A DNA stretch of 31,395 nucleotides from Tenderia sp965602225 (GTDB lineage Bacteria; Pseudomonadota; Gammaproteobacteria; Tenderiales; Tenderiaceae), in the NCBI GenBank assembly GCA_965602225.1, contig CBFCYE010000029.1, forward strand, positions 1 through 31,395, in the 5' to 3' direction. The translations under genes and the position numbers were made by a program. This document shows positions 23,552 through 31,395 of this stretch, in pieces; within the stretch, counting starts at the first letter, position 1, and every line of letters begins with the position of its first letter. Under the pieces are notes generated by a model. That model was not told where the DNA came from and ran no database searches. It worked only from the letters and a program-made list of their open reading frames with translations.

Positions 23552-24025
23552 TTAGGCAAGTCGCAACTGTGCCAAAGTAGCGAGGGCATTGCCGCCGCTT
23601 ATCTCCGGAATGATACTCAACTCGAGCACAGTCACAGCCGCTAGCTCGACGTGAAGATCTTCTGTCTCGTTGGTTGAACCCTCTGGGCTGAAGTTCCACT
23701 GCTGTCGCACGATTTCCTGGAATGACTGCCCACCATCTGCTGACCAGCGCAAAATAAATTCCTGTGTTCGCCCTGTGCCGGTCTCGACGAAGTTTAACCA
23801 GATCCGTTGAAGCTGTTGCGGACTGCTGAAGAGCAGTCGGATCGTCTGCTTGCCTGGCCCTGCAGCACACCAGCCCGAGCTATGGCCGGGCAGCAACGCA
23901 GCTTCAATTGGATGAGCAGCGTCCTCCGAGGTGATTTCCACTTCTGCGAGTTCTTCAATATTTAACCATTCCAGATCAGGAAGTGCTGTTTCCTGCTGAA
24001 CCGGGGTAATGATTCGCTTACGCAT
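23552..24025 (-). CDS. Orphan beta-sandwich protein (discoidin/XRCC1-N-like)
   Basis: This is a 157-aa soluble protein with no signal peptide. The order of short strands, with segments such as SGWCAAGPGKQTIRLLFSSP, LQRIWLNFVETGTGRTQEFI and RWSADGGQSFQEIVRQQWNF and a final ELSIIPEISGG, is that of a discoidin (F5/8 type C) or XRCC1 N-terminal-like jelly roll, in which such domains bind sugars, lipids or partner proteins. The resemblance is by pattern and I do not claim the family firmly. An AAGGA ribosome site precedes the ATG. It has no obvious operon partner: the REP flank is on one side and the DUF3644 gene on the other. The cellular role is unknown. Confidence 0.6.
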   Translation of the reverse strand: MRKRIITPVQQETALPDLEWLNIEELAEVEITSEDAAHPIEAALLPGHSSGWCAAGPGKQTIRLLFSSPQQLQRIWLNFVETGTGRTQEFILRWSADGGQSFQEIVRQQWNFSPEGSTNETEDLHVELAAVTVLELSIIPEISGGNALATLAQLRLA

Positions 24026-24086
24026 AGTTTTTTTCCTTATTTAAAGCTGGAGAAACTTTCAGCTGCTTGCCAGCTGCAATGCTTTG

Positions 24087-25079
24087 TTAACTTGTTTTTG
24101 TATAGTGCTTGTCGAATTCCTTCTGTATATTTGGGTTATAAAAGGTCTTCTTCCCGCCACTTGGGTTTTTAGGATTGAGAAGTCTCTCGTATGCATATTT
24201 TTTGTCCGTTTCTAATTTTTTCCTTATTTTGTGATATGTGGCATTCATTTTAAAATCAGAATAACGTTTTGATAGACGCGTGCTTAATACATCATAATCC
24301 CACGGGTACTTGTCTGTGAAATCCTCTTCAGACAAGAACACTGCTTGAGCGTTAGGATCATTCGTAATTTTAACAGGAATTCCAGATGTGCTTTTCACCT
24401 TCTGAAATTTGACATCTATTCTCAGGGTTAAATTGTAGTCGCCAATATTTTCACTGCTATCATAGGGTTCTTCAGACTTTTTTATGTACTCTAAAACCTT
24501 TCTTTCGCTTGAATTAAGAGAGACGCCAGGAGCCTCGCTAAAGTTTCTAAAAAATGAAAGAGGCATTAGGTAGAAATTGTAGCCAGACAATACATCCCCA
24601 AACCAAGCCGATACCAAATGAAGATAGTTCTGTAGTGAGGCACTACCGAGTTCTTGTATTTTCAAAGATAGGAGCAAATCATCATTTACAAAGTGTATCG
24701 AGTTGTCTCTTATTTCAGTAAGCGCAATAAGATTATCATTTACAGCCCCTTCAATTTTCACGCCATATTCTTCGTTAACAACTCTATATGCGTCAAATAA
24801 GCTTATAGACATTGGGTTGCCAGATCTATTCTGCTTTGGCCTTTTAACGGAAGACTTTTTTCCTGTCTTGAGTGTTCGGATCTCCATTGCGTACAGTGAA
24901 GCTAGCTTGTTGCTTGCCAAGTTCAGTACTTTCGCCTTGAAGAGCAACTCCCATGAATTTATGCACAGAACTGAAAAAGTCTCTTCGCGATATTTAAAAT
25001 CTGGCTTGTTGTAAATTTCAATTGCTGAAAGCATTGCAGCGACAGATTTTTCCAGCATTAGTCGAGATCGAGACTTCAT
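24087..25079 (-). CDS. DUF3644 protein, HEPN-like, possible defence factor
   Basis: This is a 330-aa soluble protein whose N-terminus (KSVAAMLSAIEIYNKPDFKY, then FSVLCINSWELLFKAKVL) matches my memory of the DUF3644 family. Residues 124-129 (RDNSIH) form an R-x4-H motif preceded by helices, as in HEPN domains, many of which are RNases in toxin-antitoxin and defence systems. The C-terminal 150 residues are polar and Lys-rich with no motif I know. The gene is clearly richer in A+T than its neighbours and sits next to a RAYT, which suggests acquisition by transfer. No antitoxin or partner gene is adjacent. The nuclease activity is inference. Confidence 0.7.
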   Translation of the reverse strand: MKSRSRLMLEKSVAAMLSAIEIYNKPDFKYREETFSVLCINSWELLFKAKVLNLASNKLASLYAMEIRTLKTGKKSSVKRPKQNRSGNPMSISLFDAYRVVNEEYGVKIEGAVNDNLIALTEIRDNSIHFVNDDLLLSLKIQELGSASLQNYLHLVSAWFGDVLSGYNFYLMPLSFFRNFSEAPGVSLNSSERKVLEYIKKSEEPYDSSENIGDYNLTLRIDVKFQKVKSTSGIPVKITNDPNAQAVFLSEEDFTDKYPWDYDVLSTRLSKRYSDFKMNATYHKIRKKLETDKKYAYERLLNPKNPSGGKKTFYNPNIQKEFDKHYTKTS

Positions 25080-25410
25080 GCGATTTCCTTGCTCAAGTTA
25101 ACATTTTAATTGGATACCACCTTGGTGTGTTTAATCACCCCAAAGCATCCCATACCCCAAAATCTTACTCCTGCAACAACCACAATCAAACTGTATTTAT
25201 TTATAGGGCTGGGCTGATTTGTTTGTCCGCTGCAGCTGTTTTGCTAGGGGAGTTGATTTGGCCTTTTTTACACTGGTTATAGCGCCTCGATTTAATGGCG
25301 AAAATACTTGATTCCTACGCTCAGGAACTATACTGGTAATAGCAGTGCTTCAATGAGTTGTTGTCAGCGTCGGAAATGCTGACGGCCCATAACCATAGGA
25401 GGACATTCTC
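25080..25410. other. 331-base region without a convincing gene
   Basis: This gap separates the divergent DUF3644 and small membrane protein genes. I see a possible promoter at 25308-25334 and a short inverted repeat (GTCAGC at 25363-25368, GCTGAC at 25378-25383) before the ribosome site of the membrane protein gene. A plus-strand reading frame at 25022-25282 begins inside the DUF3644 gene and has no family resemblance, so I do not call it. Confidence 0.5.
25308..25334 (+). promoter_or_regulatory. Weak sigma-70-like promoter of the small membrane protein gene
   Basis: TTGATT (25308-25313), 15 bases, then TATACT (25329-25334), about 75 bases before the ATG. The spacing is short, so the call is tentative. 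Confidence 0.3.
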
Positions 25411-25824
25411 ATGAATACTCAACTGCATGAGACCATTGAATGGTCTGAAATCGTTTTGCTCGCCTTTGTTTACGCACTCTATATTTTGCTGGTGACTGCG
25501 CCGATTGGTTTTGTCATTAGTGCACTTAAGGTGTATCAGTTTAAGCGAGTGGCGGAACGGGACGCTGATGCAATCAGTCATGAACGTTTATTGATTGCGA
25601 CTCACCATGAGTGGTTGGTGCGTAGTTTTATTGGCATGTTGTTTTTGTCGATGGCGGCACTAGGCACGATGGTTTATGTGTTTGGCTTTGTGATTGCGGC
25701 GGCAGCAGTTTCGTGGTGGTTTTATCGCTTGATTCGCGGTGGTTCGGCGTTGATTGCTCATCGTGAAATGCCGGCTTCCATTTGCACCAAGGCTCAGTGT
25801 TTTGGCCAGGTTACTCACGCTTGA
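25411..25824 (+). CDS. Small inner-membrane protein of unknown function
   Basis: This 137-aa protein has an excellent ribosome site (AGGAGG) before its ATG. Hydrophobic segments lie at residues about 15-39 (IVLLAFVYALYILLVTAPIG) and about 70-103 (FIGMLFLSMAALGTMVYVFG and VIAAAAVSWWFY), the second long enough for two passes. A charged stretch with several histidines (RVAERDADAISHERLLIATHHEW) lies between them on one side of the membrane. I do not recognise the family. It is transcribed towards the mutarotase operon and ends at a GC-rich hairpin. It has no operon partner. Confidence 0.75.
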   Translation: MNTQLHETIEWSEIVLLAFVYALYILLVTAPIGFVISALKVYQFKRVAERDADAISHERLLIATHHEWLVRSFIGMLFLSMAALGTMVYVFGFVIAAAAVSWWFYRLIRGGSALIAHREMPASICTKAQCFGQVTHA

Positions 25825-25845
25825 TTGTGGGCGGTGGTGTTTAAG

Positions 25846-25865
25846 GCCGGGGTGTTAACCCCGGC
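25846..25865. terminator. GC-rich hairpin between converging genes
   Basis: GCCGGGGT (25846-25853) pairs perfectly with ACCCCGGC (25858-25865) around a four-base loop. It lies between the stops of the small membrane protein and the mutarotase gene. No clear T run follows, so it may be a weak bidirectional terminator. Confidence 0.5.
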
Positions 25866-25874
25866 TGTTGTTGC

Positions 25875-26780
25875 TTAGGCGTTTTCGACGGAGTAGCAGA
25901 CCTTGAGGCGATGTTCTGCTCCGGCGGGCAGCGTGACGCTATTTTGCCCGGCGTTGGCACTTTCGACACAGACCATGCGCAGATAGCCGTCTTCGCCCAG
26001 GTCGCCCATCTGTTCTGATTTTTCTATCCACGGGTTCCAGACGACGGTTGAGTCGCTGCTGCTTTTGCTGATGCGGATTTGGCGTGACAGGCCGGGGTCG
26101 TTGATGATGCAGTCGGCTTGGGTGTCGACGTAGACGCGATCGACCTCGGATGAAAATCCAATTGGCCCGGCTTGTTTCTTCTCTTTAAAGCCATCCACCT
26201 TGTCTAAATAGTGACAGCCATCCAGGCCGTCGATGCTGATGTTACGCACGTCGCTGACGGCAAAGTAGGTGTGTAGTGCTTCGCTGATGCTGATTTCATC
26301 CTCGCTGCGATTGTTGGTTACCAGTTCCATTTGCAGTGTGTGACCAACGATAATGACGCATTGCACGGTGGTTGCATGGGGCCACTGTTGTTTGGGCATG
26401 TCGGCTGGATCGAGTTCAAGCACTAGTTGGGTTGCGCCGTCTGCCAGTGTGCTGGTTTCGACCACTTGCCACAGGGTGGTACGGGCAAAACCGTGGGCCG
26501 GGAAACTGGTTTCAGTGGCGTGGGCGCCAAACCAGGGCCAGCAGATTGGCACGCCGCCACGAATGGATTTGCCCGGCGCCAGCTTGGCGTCAGGTGAAAG
26601 CCACACTACTGGTTCGGCACCCTTGGGGGTCCATGTCATCAGGTGGCCGCCCTGTAAGGCGATAGAGGCACTGGCGTAGGCATTGTTGATGTTGGCGATG
26701 GTCAGGCCGCCGGGGTCAGTTGCAAATGTCAGTTGATCTGCAATGGCAAAACAATTATTCAAATCTTCAATCTTGGTCAC
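25875..26780 (-). CDS. yeaD: D-hexose-6-phosphate mutarotase (YeaD-like aldose epimerase)
   Basis: This 301-aa enzyme of the galactose-mutarotase fold interconverts alpha and beta anomers of hexose 6-phosphates. Conserved pieces are GGHLMTWTPKGAEPVVWLSP, then IRGGVPICWPWFG, the histidine block FPAHGFARTTLW, the acidic/histidine block SEALHTYFAVSD, and a late WNPWIEKSEQMGDLG with YLRMVCVES. These match E. coli YeaD. The start is a GTG at 26780, supported by GGGAGAG about six bases upstream. It is 15 bases downstream of the Enzyme I-like gene, forming a two-gene operon that hints at sugar-phosphate metabolism. Confidence 0.92.
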   Translation of the reverse strand: MTKIEDLNNCFAIADQLTFATDPGGLTIANINNAYASASIALQGGHLMTWTPKGAEPVVWLSPDAKLAPGKSIRGGVPICWPWFGAHATETSFPAHGFARTTLWQVVETSTLADGATQLVLELDPADMPKQQWPHATTVQCVIIVGHTLQMELVTNNRSEDEISISEALHTYFAVSDVRNISIDGLDGCHYLDKVDGFKEKKQAGPIGFSSEVDRVYVDTQADCIINDPGLSRQIRISKSSSDSTVVWNPWIEKSEQMGDLGEDGYLRMVCVESANAGQNSVTLPAGAEHRLKVCYSVENA

Positions 26781-26795
26781 AATGTCTCTCCCTGA

Positions 26796-28043
26796 TTATT
26801 TAATGGCCATTAATTTTTTGACTGCCTTATCATCGGCTGCCTGACAAATCTGTTGTGCCAGCTGTGCCGCTTTTTCTGTATCTGTCTGTTTGATGGTCTC
26901 TGCCAGAAAGGGGATTAGCAGCGGATCAATCGAAAAGATGCGATAGCCCATTCCAATCAGCACAGGTAATACAGCTGGCATTCTTATCAGTTGGCCGTTG
27001 AGCTGGATTTCGCGTGTTCTCGGGCCGGCCTGTTGTGTTGCTTGTTGCAGCAGTTGATAGATGGCTGGCTCATAGGCGTTCATCTGTTCGCTGTCGCGAG
27101 GGCAGTCGAGCAGGTTGGCGATGATGTCGTTGGTGCCTATGGCAACAAAGTCGGACTCTTTTAGCAGACTATCGATTTGTTTAACCGCGTTGACGGTTTC
27201 GAGCATGGCACCAATGGAAAACATGCCTGATAGCTTGGTTCTGAGTTGATCGCGTAGGCGAACAAACTCTTCGGCGGAGTCGATGTAGGGGATTAGCAGG
27301 CGCAAGTCGTAATATTCCGAGCACTGACTGGCGGCCTCGAGGATGTTGTCGATCAGGGTCTTAAATGGTTCCTGATCATAAATTCGCGAGCCACGGCTAT
27401 CAGCGTCAAAAGTGCGGTCAAGCGACTTGCACCAGTTGGGTAGTTTGTCCTTGGTGAAGTCTGGCAGGCGGGCAATTAACGGTAGGGGTTCGGCTTCGTC
27501 GCAGCAGGTGCCCAGTTCATTGACGAAAAAATCAAGTCCGGGTGCTGTGCTGCTCTGGCTGCCAAGATATTCCATCCGCAACAGGCCAATGGCACTGGTG
27601 CCACAACTGAGTGAGCGCATTACCCCGGGGCGATTGCTGACGCTGGCGCGCATCATGATGCGTTCACCGTCACTGGTTTCTATCGGACTAAACAGCGCTG
27701 GTGCCGTGATATCGAGGGGTGGATATTGCTCCAGCAGCTCAGAGGCAAACAATAGCCCACGTTGACCATCCAGCACCATGTCGGTATCGGCGCTGAGTTG
27801 TGCGGCCTGGTCTGAACTGATAATGATGGTGGGAATGGCGTGGCTCTGGGCGCGGATCATGATGTGTGAAAAGGGCGCGCCGTTGATCACCGCCAGGCCG
27901 TTGCAGGGGCCATTAAAGCTGGTCAGCTCGTCTTGTTCAATGATCGATATGCCATCGCGTGTGGCGTTTTCCAAGCCAATCCGGATGGGGCCTTTGACTC
28001 GGCCGGGGGTGTAGGGCTGAGCCTGTAGTGTAAGTGCGGTCAT
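26796..28043 (-). CDS. PEP-utilising Enzyme I-like protein lacking the catalytic cysteine
   Basis: This 415-aa protein belongs to the PEP-utilising superfamily (PtsI, PEP synthase, PPDK). The phosphohistidine domain is at the N-terminus: NGAPFSHIMIRAQSHAIPTI places H60 as the swivel histidine. The PEP-binding barrel follows, with GLLRMEYL (about 153-160), MLETVNAVKQID (E282) and DFVAIGTNDII (D306). PtsI is about 575 aa and has an HPr-binding helical domain before the histidine; that part is absent. The segment aligning to PtsI's CGEMAGDP reads LNGQLIRMP, so Asn349 replaces the catalytic cysteine. It may be regulatory or may have lost PEP chemistry. It is operonic with the mutarotase gene. Confidence 0.78.
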   Translation of the reverse strand: MTALTLQAQPYTPGRVKGPIRIGLENATRDGISIIEQDELTSFNGPCNGLAVINGAPFSHIMIRAQSHAIPTIIISSDQAAQLSADTDMVLDGQRGLLFASELLEQYPPLDITAPALFSPIETSDGERIMMRASVSNRPGVMRSLSCGTSAIGLLRMEYLGSQSSTAPGLDFFVNELGTCCDEAEPLPLIARLPDFTKDKLPNWCKSLDRTFDADSRGSRIYDQEPFKTLIDNILEAASQCSEYYDLRLLIPYIDSAEEFVRLRDQLRTKLSGMFSIGAMLETVNAVKQIDSLLKESDFVAIGTNDIIANLLDCPRDSEQMNAYEPAIYQLLQQATQQAGPRTREIQLNGQLIRMPAVLPVLIGMGYRIFSIDPLLIPFLAETIKQTDTEKAAQLAQQICQAADDKAVKKLMAIK

Positions 28044-28175
28044 GCGTTATCTGCCATTGTTATTGTCTTGCCATATTAGCGCATGCGCGGGGTTGGTAGA
28101 ATGGCTTTGATTTCTATTTGTTGACTGATTTAGTAGCATGGCCTCCGGGTCGTATAAATTAACAGGAATAAGACT

Positions 28176-28481
28176 ATGAAACGAATCATTATTGGGCTGC
28201 CACTGACTCTGTTGCTGGCCGTTGGTTGCTCTAAAAGTAACGACTATAGCCCTGTTAGTGGTGCCACAGGCGAGGATGTCTTTAAAACGGCCTGTGTTGA
28301 GTGCCATCAACCTATGGATGGTGGTCATTATTTCGAACTGGATAAAGAGATGGCCAGCGCGGCCGCAATCGCCAATAAGGTCAGTCAGGGTGGTTTTATG
28401 ATGCCTGCCTTTACCAATATTCAGGGTGGTTCACTACAAAAACTGAGTGAGTATGTCTTGAGCCAAAGCAAGTCTGAATAA
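28176..28481 (+). CDS. Small lipoprotein cytochrome c
   Basis: This 101-aa protein has a signal peptide with a lipobox-like end (LAVGC, Cys18), so it should be anchored to a membrane on the periplasmic side. Haem c attaches at C40-V-E-C43-H44, and GGFMMPAF (M75 or M76) offers the distal methionine ligand, as in class I cytochromes c. It probably shuttles electrons in respiration. The A at -3 of the lipobox is less usual, so lipidation is a little uncertain. It is 16 bases upstream of the DUF6164 gene and divergent from the Enzyme I-like gene. Its redox partner cannot be told. Confidence 0.85.
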   Translation: MKRIIIGLPLTLLLAVGCSKSNDYSPVSGATGEDVFKTACVECHQPMDGGHYFELDKEMASAAAIANKVSQGGFMMPAFTNIQGGSLQKLSEYVLSQSKSE

Positions 28482-28497
28482 ATGAGCAACTAAGCAG

Positions 28498-28860
28498 ATG
28501 GCAAAGCAGTTATTCATTCTGCGGGGTGTGCCGGACGATGAGGTGGATGAGATACGTGCCTTGTTGACGGAGCAGCAGATCGATTTTTATGAGACCCCAG
28601 GGGGCAGCTGGGGTATGTCCATGCCAGCCTTATGGGTGAATGACGAGAGTCAGTTTGATCAGGCCAAACAACTATTGGACGAATATCAACTACAGCGTCA
28701 ACAACAGGCCAGGGCGGAGTATCAGTTGCTCAAACAACAAGGCCTGCACCGAACTGTTTTTGACCTATTTAAAGAACAGCCGCTGCGTTATGTGTTGTAT
28801 CTGCTGTTTGCTGCTGTGCTTGTTTATATTTCCGTTAATCCATTTTTGAAACTCGGTTGA
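28498..28860 (+). CDS. DUF6164-like membrane-anchored protein
   Basis: This is a 120-aa protein. The N-terminal half (LFILRGVPDDEVDEIRALLT, IDFYETPGGSWGMSMPALWV) forms a small alpha/beta domain that I associate with DUF6164. It is followed by a Gln-rich helix (about 60-85) and one C-terminal membrane segment (YVLYLLFAAVLVYISVNPFL). So the domain most likely faces the cytoplasm and is held at the inner membrane. Its function is unknown. It sits between the cytochrome c gene and the squalene/phytoene synthase gene, with its stop only 8 bases from the latter's start. Confidence 0.75.
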   Translation: MAKQLFILRGVPDDEVDEIRALLTEQQIDFYETPGGSWGMSMPALWVNDESQFDQAKQLLDEYQLQRQQQARAEYQLLKQQGLHRTVFDLFKEQPLRYVLYLLFAAVLVYISVNPFLKLG

Positions 28861-28868
28861 ATCCAGTG

Positions 28869-29930
28869 ATGAATCATCAGCCGGATAAAAAACTGCTGTT
28901 TCAAGACGTATTGAAAGGGGTTTCGCGTAGTTTTTATCTCACTCTGAGGGTGTTGCCTGCAGCTGTGCGTGAGCCGATTGGTCTGGCCTATTTGCTGGCG
29001 CGCGCTGCCGATACCCTGGCGGACACCACCGTGCTGCCGAGTGAACAGCGCCTGGCCTATTTACATAAATTCAAGTCTTATGTTGCCCTGCCTGATGTAG
29101 CCGCTGACTGTGCTGATATTCAGTCAGCATTACAGGGCCAGCTGGAAAACCCGGATGAGAAACGGCTGTTGGCACTGCTGCCGCAGCTGTTTTTATTGTT
29201 AGGCATGCAATCTGAACAGGACCAGAAGCTGATTCGTCAGGTGGTCACGACACTGACCGATGGCATGGTGTTTGACCTGAATGCCTTTCCGGCGGAAGAG
29301 AGTGGTGAGGTTGGGGTGTTGCAGCAGCAAGGCGAACTTGATCGTTATACCTATCTGGTGGCCGGTTGTGTGGGTGAATTCTGGACCCAGGTCAGCATGG
29401 TCCATGTGGCGGCCTTGTCACACTGGGACAGCAACAGGCTGACAGACTTGGGTGTGCGTTTTGGTAAAGGCCTGCAAATGACCAATATCCTCCGTGATCT
29501 ACCGCGTGATCTGCGTATCGGCCGTAGTTATCTGCCGCAAGCCTGGCTTGATCAACAGCAGCTAAGCATCGAACAACTATTGGATAAATCCAACAGCGCT
29601 TTGGCAAAGCCACTATTACAACAAGGCATAGGCTTGGCACTGCAACATTACCAAGCCGCACAGCACTATGTGTTGGCCATTCCGCGGCATTGCATTCGTC
29701 TGCGCCTGGCAGCGCTGTGGCCACTGATGATTGGCCTGGGCACGCTGGAAAAACTGTCTGCCAGTAATCACTGGCTTGATGTCGATGCCACAATCAAAGT
29801 CGACCGCAACTGGATTTATAAAATGATGTTGAAATCATTTGTTATGGTTGGTTCGAATAAAATGCTGCGCGGCTGGATTGAGACTGAAACAAAAAAGGTA
29901 GCGCAGACCATCATTGCACTGAATACCTGA
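28869..29930 (+). CDS. Squalene/phytoene synthase family prenyltransferase
   Basis: This 353-aa enzyme should condense two prenyl diphosphates head-to-head, at the membrane surface. The first aspartate motif is D48-TLA-D52 (LLARAADTLADT). The second is in TNILRDLPRDLRIGRSYLP. The N-terminal VSRSFYLTLRVLP is also conserved. The length exceeds the roughly 280 aa of HpnC, HpnD and CrtB and is closer to farnesyl-diphosphate farnesyltransferases of the squalene type; the C-terminus has a hydrophobic helical extension. The ATG at 28869 is preferred, but TTG at 28857 and GTG at 28866 are in frame. No other terpenoid gene is nearby, so squalene versus carotenoid product is undecided. Confidence 0.88.
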   Translation: MNHQPDKKLLFQDVLKGVSRSFYLTLRVLPAAVREPIGLAYLLARAADTLADTTVLPSEQRLAYLHKFKSYVALPDVAADCADIQSALQGQLENPDEKRLLALLPQLFLLLGMQSEQDQKLIRQVVTTLTDGMVFDLNAFPAEESGEVGVLQQQGELDRYTYLVAGCVGEFWTQVSMVHVAALSHWDSNRLTDLGVRFGKGLQMTNILRDLPRDLRIGRSYLPQAWLDQQQLSIEQLLDKSNSALAKPLLQQGIGLALQHYQAAQHYVLAIPRHCIRLRLAALWPLMIGLGTLEKLSASNHWLDVDATIKVDRNWIYKMMLKSFVMVGSNKMLRGWIETETKKVAQTIIALNT

Positions 29931-29943
29931 ATAAGGTTTTGCT

Positions 29944-31242
29944 GTGGAAGCGGAAATTAAGTGTTCTGTATTAACAATGGACAAGCACACTATGTCGAAT
30001 GCCAAGGTACACCGACGGCAACCCAGCCTAATGGCCATTATTCTGCCAGGTATTCTTATTGCCGCCACAGGGGTGGGTGCAGGTGATCTGGCCACTGCCA
30101 GTTTTGCTGGCAGCCAATTAGGACTCGCCATTTTATGGGCTGTGGTAGTAGGCAGTATTTTTAAACTGATACTCACTGAAGGTCTGGCACGCTGGCAACT
30201 GGTAACGGGGCACACCCTGCTGGAAGGTTTGGCTCAACGCTTAGGCCCAGTTTTCGCTTGGTTGTTTCTGCCGTATTTATTGCTGTGGTCATTTTTTGTG
30301 GGTTCTGCACTGATGAGTGCCTGTGGTGTCACCTTGCACGCAATCTTTCCTCTCTTTGACGATGCTAGTTGGGCCAAGGTGATATTCGGCATAGGCTGTA
30401 GTTTGGCTGGCTTGGTGATGGTGTTGCTAGGTGGTTTCAAACTCTTTGAAAAAGTCATGGCGGCTTGCATCGCTGTCATGTTTGCTGTGGTCTTAGTCAC
30501 TGCTGGCGTATTGTGGCCAGGTACATCAGAGGTTTTACAAGGACTCACCATGCCCAGCATTCCCGATGCAGACGGCAAGGGCATTAACTGGACCGTTGCA
30601 CTGATCGGTGGCGTAGGCGGGACACTCACCATTCTTTGTTATGGGTATTGGATACGTGAAAAAGGCCGTGACTCGGCCGAACACATCGTTACTTGTCGCA
30701 TTGACCTAGCCACCGCATACGCACTAACAGCGTTGTTTGGAATTGCCATGGTGATCATAGGCAGTCATCTGGAGATTCAGGGCAAGGGTGCTGGGCTGCT
30801 GGTGAATCTGGCTGACACACTGGAAAAACCCTTGGGGACAAGCGGTCGCTGGTTGTTTCTCGTCGGTGCTTTTGGTGCTGTGTTCAGTAGCCTGCTAGGC
30901 GTTTGGCAAGCGGTACCGTATTTGTTTGCGGATATTTATCGCTTGTTCATCAGCAAACAACATGACAGCACGGTGGATACCCAAGGCTGGCCATATCGCG
31001 GTTTTTTGTTTGCACTGGCATTCATCCCTATGCTTGGTTTGATGATGAGCTTTAAACAAGTGCAGCAGTTCTATGCCATCGTTGGTGCCGCATTTTTACC
31101 GCTACTGGCCATTGCCTTGCTGCTAATGAATAATCGCGTCAGGGATCTGGGCAAGCACGCTAACAGCTGGTCTAGCCAGGCCCTGCTAGTGGCAACAATC
31201 GTGTTTTTTGCTGTGATAGCGTGGATGAAGTGGAGTAGTTAA
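29944..31242 (+). CDS. Divergent Nramp-family transporter
   Basis: This is a 432-aa inner-membrane transporter with about eleven hydrophobic segments of the LeuT fold. The first segment reads LPGILIAATGVGAGDLATAS where canonical Nramp has the metal-binding DPGN motif, and the sixth reads GGTLTILCYGYWIREKG where canonical members have MPHN. Both metal-binding motifs of the classical manganese/iron transporters are thus missing, as in the divergent clades, some of which move magnesium or are uncharacterised. The GTG at 29944 has AAGG seven bases upstream and is used here; ATG codons at 29977 and 29992 are alternatives. The substrate is not predictable. It follows the synthase gene by 13 bases and may share its transcript. 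Confidence 0.82.
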   Translation: MEAEIKCSVLTMDKHTMSNAKVHRRQPSLMAIILPGILIAATGVGAGDLATASFAGSQLGLAILWAVVVGSIFKLILTEGLARWQLVTGHTLLEGLAQRLGPVFAWLFLPYLLLWSFFVGSALMSACGVTLHAIFPLFDDASWAKVIFGIGCSLAGLVMVLLGGFKLFEKVMAACIAVMFAVVLVTAGVLWPGTSEVLQGLTMPSIPDADGKGINWTVALIGGVGGTLTILCYGYWIREKGRDSAEHIVTCRIDLATAYALTALFGIAMVIIGSHLEIQGKGAGLLVNLADTLEKPLGTSGRWLFLVGAFGAVFSSLLGVWQAVPYLFADIYRLFISKQHDSTVDTQGWPYRGFLFALAFIPMLGLMMSFKQVQQFYAIVGAAFLPLLAIALLLMNNRVRDLGKHANSWSSQALLVATIVFFAVIAWMKWSS

Positions 31243-31395
31243 ACCGGTTTATAAGCACAGAGCATCCTTCCACTACCCATGTTTAAAATCCCGGCATATT
31301 GCTTTGGCAGTCATTTTCTGGCCGCTCAGAGACAAATGCATAAGTTGACCTGGTGCTTACTTCAGAAAATCTGATCAATCGTCAGCACCGTGCCC

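Noticed and set aside
25022..25282. Plus-strand open frame with a hydrophobic C-terminus, starting inside the DUF3644 gene
   Set aside because: No ribosome site, no family resemblance, and much of it overlaps the 5' end and promoter region of the DUF3644 gene.
31362..31394. Possible C-terminal tail of a minus-strand gene (GTVLTIDQIF then stop)
   Set aside because: Ten codons at the window edge are too few to support a gene; any short open frame could give this.

Overview
The window looks like chromosomal DNA of a motile, free-living gammaproteobacterium of roughly balanced GC content. The evidence is the mix of BepA, TusA, MsrA and SlyD-type proteins, a FimV-like domain, and chemoreceptor genes behind E. 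coli-like sigma-28 promoters. Nothing in the sequence fixes the genus. I see no rRNA, tRNA, CRISPR array or prophage.

Layout. Positions 1-4488 hold the 3' part of a peptide-type ABC importer operon: the possible tail of a binding protein, two permeases and a fused double ATPase. Positions 4736-9543 hold seven same-strand genes that form the most interesting unit: a FimV-like TPR protein, a pseudo-receiver protein, a Ras-like small GTPase, an atypical winged-helix/LC7-like protein, a classical Roadblock/LC7 protein, an Aer-type PAS protein, and a PhnD-like binding protein without a signal peptide. The GTPase plus Roadblock pairing recalls MglA/MglB and the CvnB/CvnD part of Streptomyces conservons, but the partner set differs. 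I read it as a cytoplasmic signalling or polarity module with redox and small-molecule inputs.

Positions 9557-14740 hold housekeeping and envelope genes: msrA, an FKBP-type isomerase, a degenerate Nudix protein with a cupin, an LPP20-like lipoprotein, bepA and tusA. Positions 14864-18563 hold two tandem paralogous chemoreceptors, each with a sigma-28-like promoter and its own terminator. Positions 18571-22899 hold an RND efflux pair.

Positions 22915-25410 are an accessory patch. It contains a REP-associated tyrosine transposase flanked by inverted REP-like hairpins, a beta-sandwich orphan, an AT-rich DUF3644 (HEPN-like) gene and a stretch of about 330 bases without a convincing gene. Positions 25411-31242 hold a small membrane protein, a yeaD-type mutarotase in an operon with an Enzyme I-like protein that lacks the usual catalytic cysteine, a lipoprotein cytochrome c, a DUF6164 protein, a squalene/phytoene synthase and a divergent Nramp-family transporter. 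The last 153 bases hold nothing I can name.
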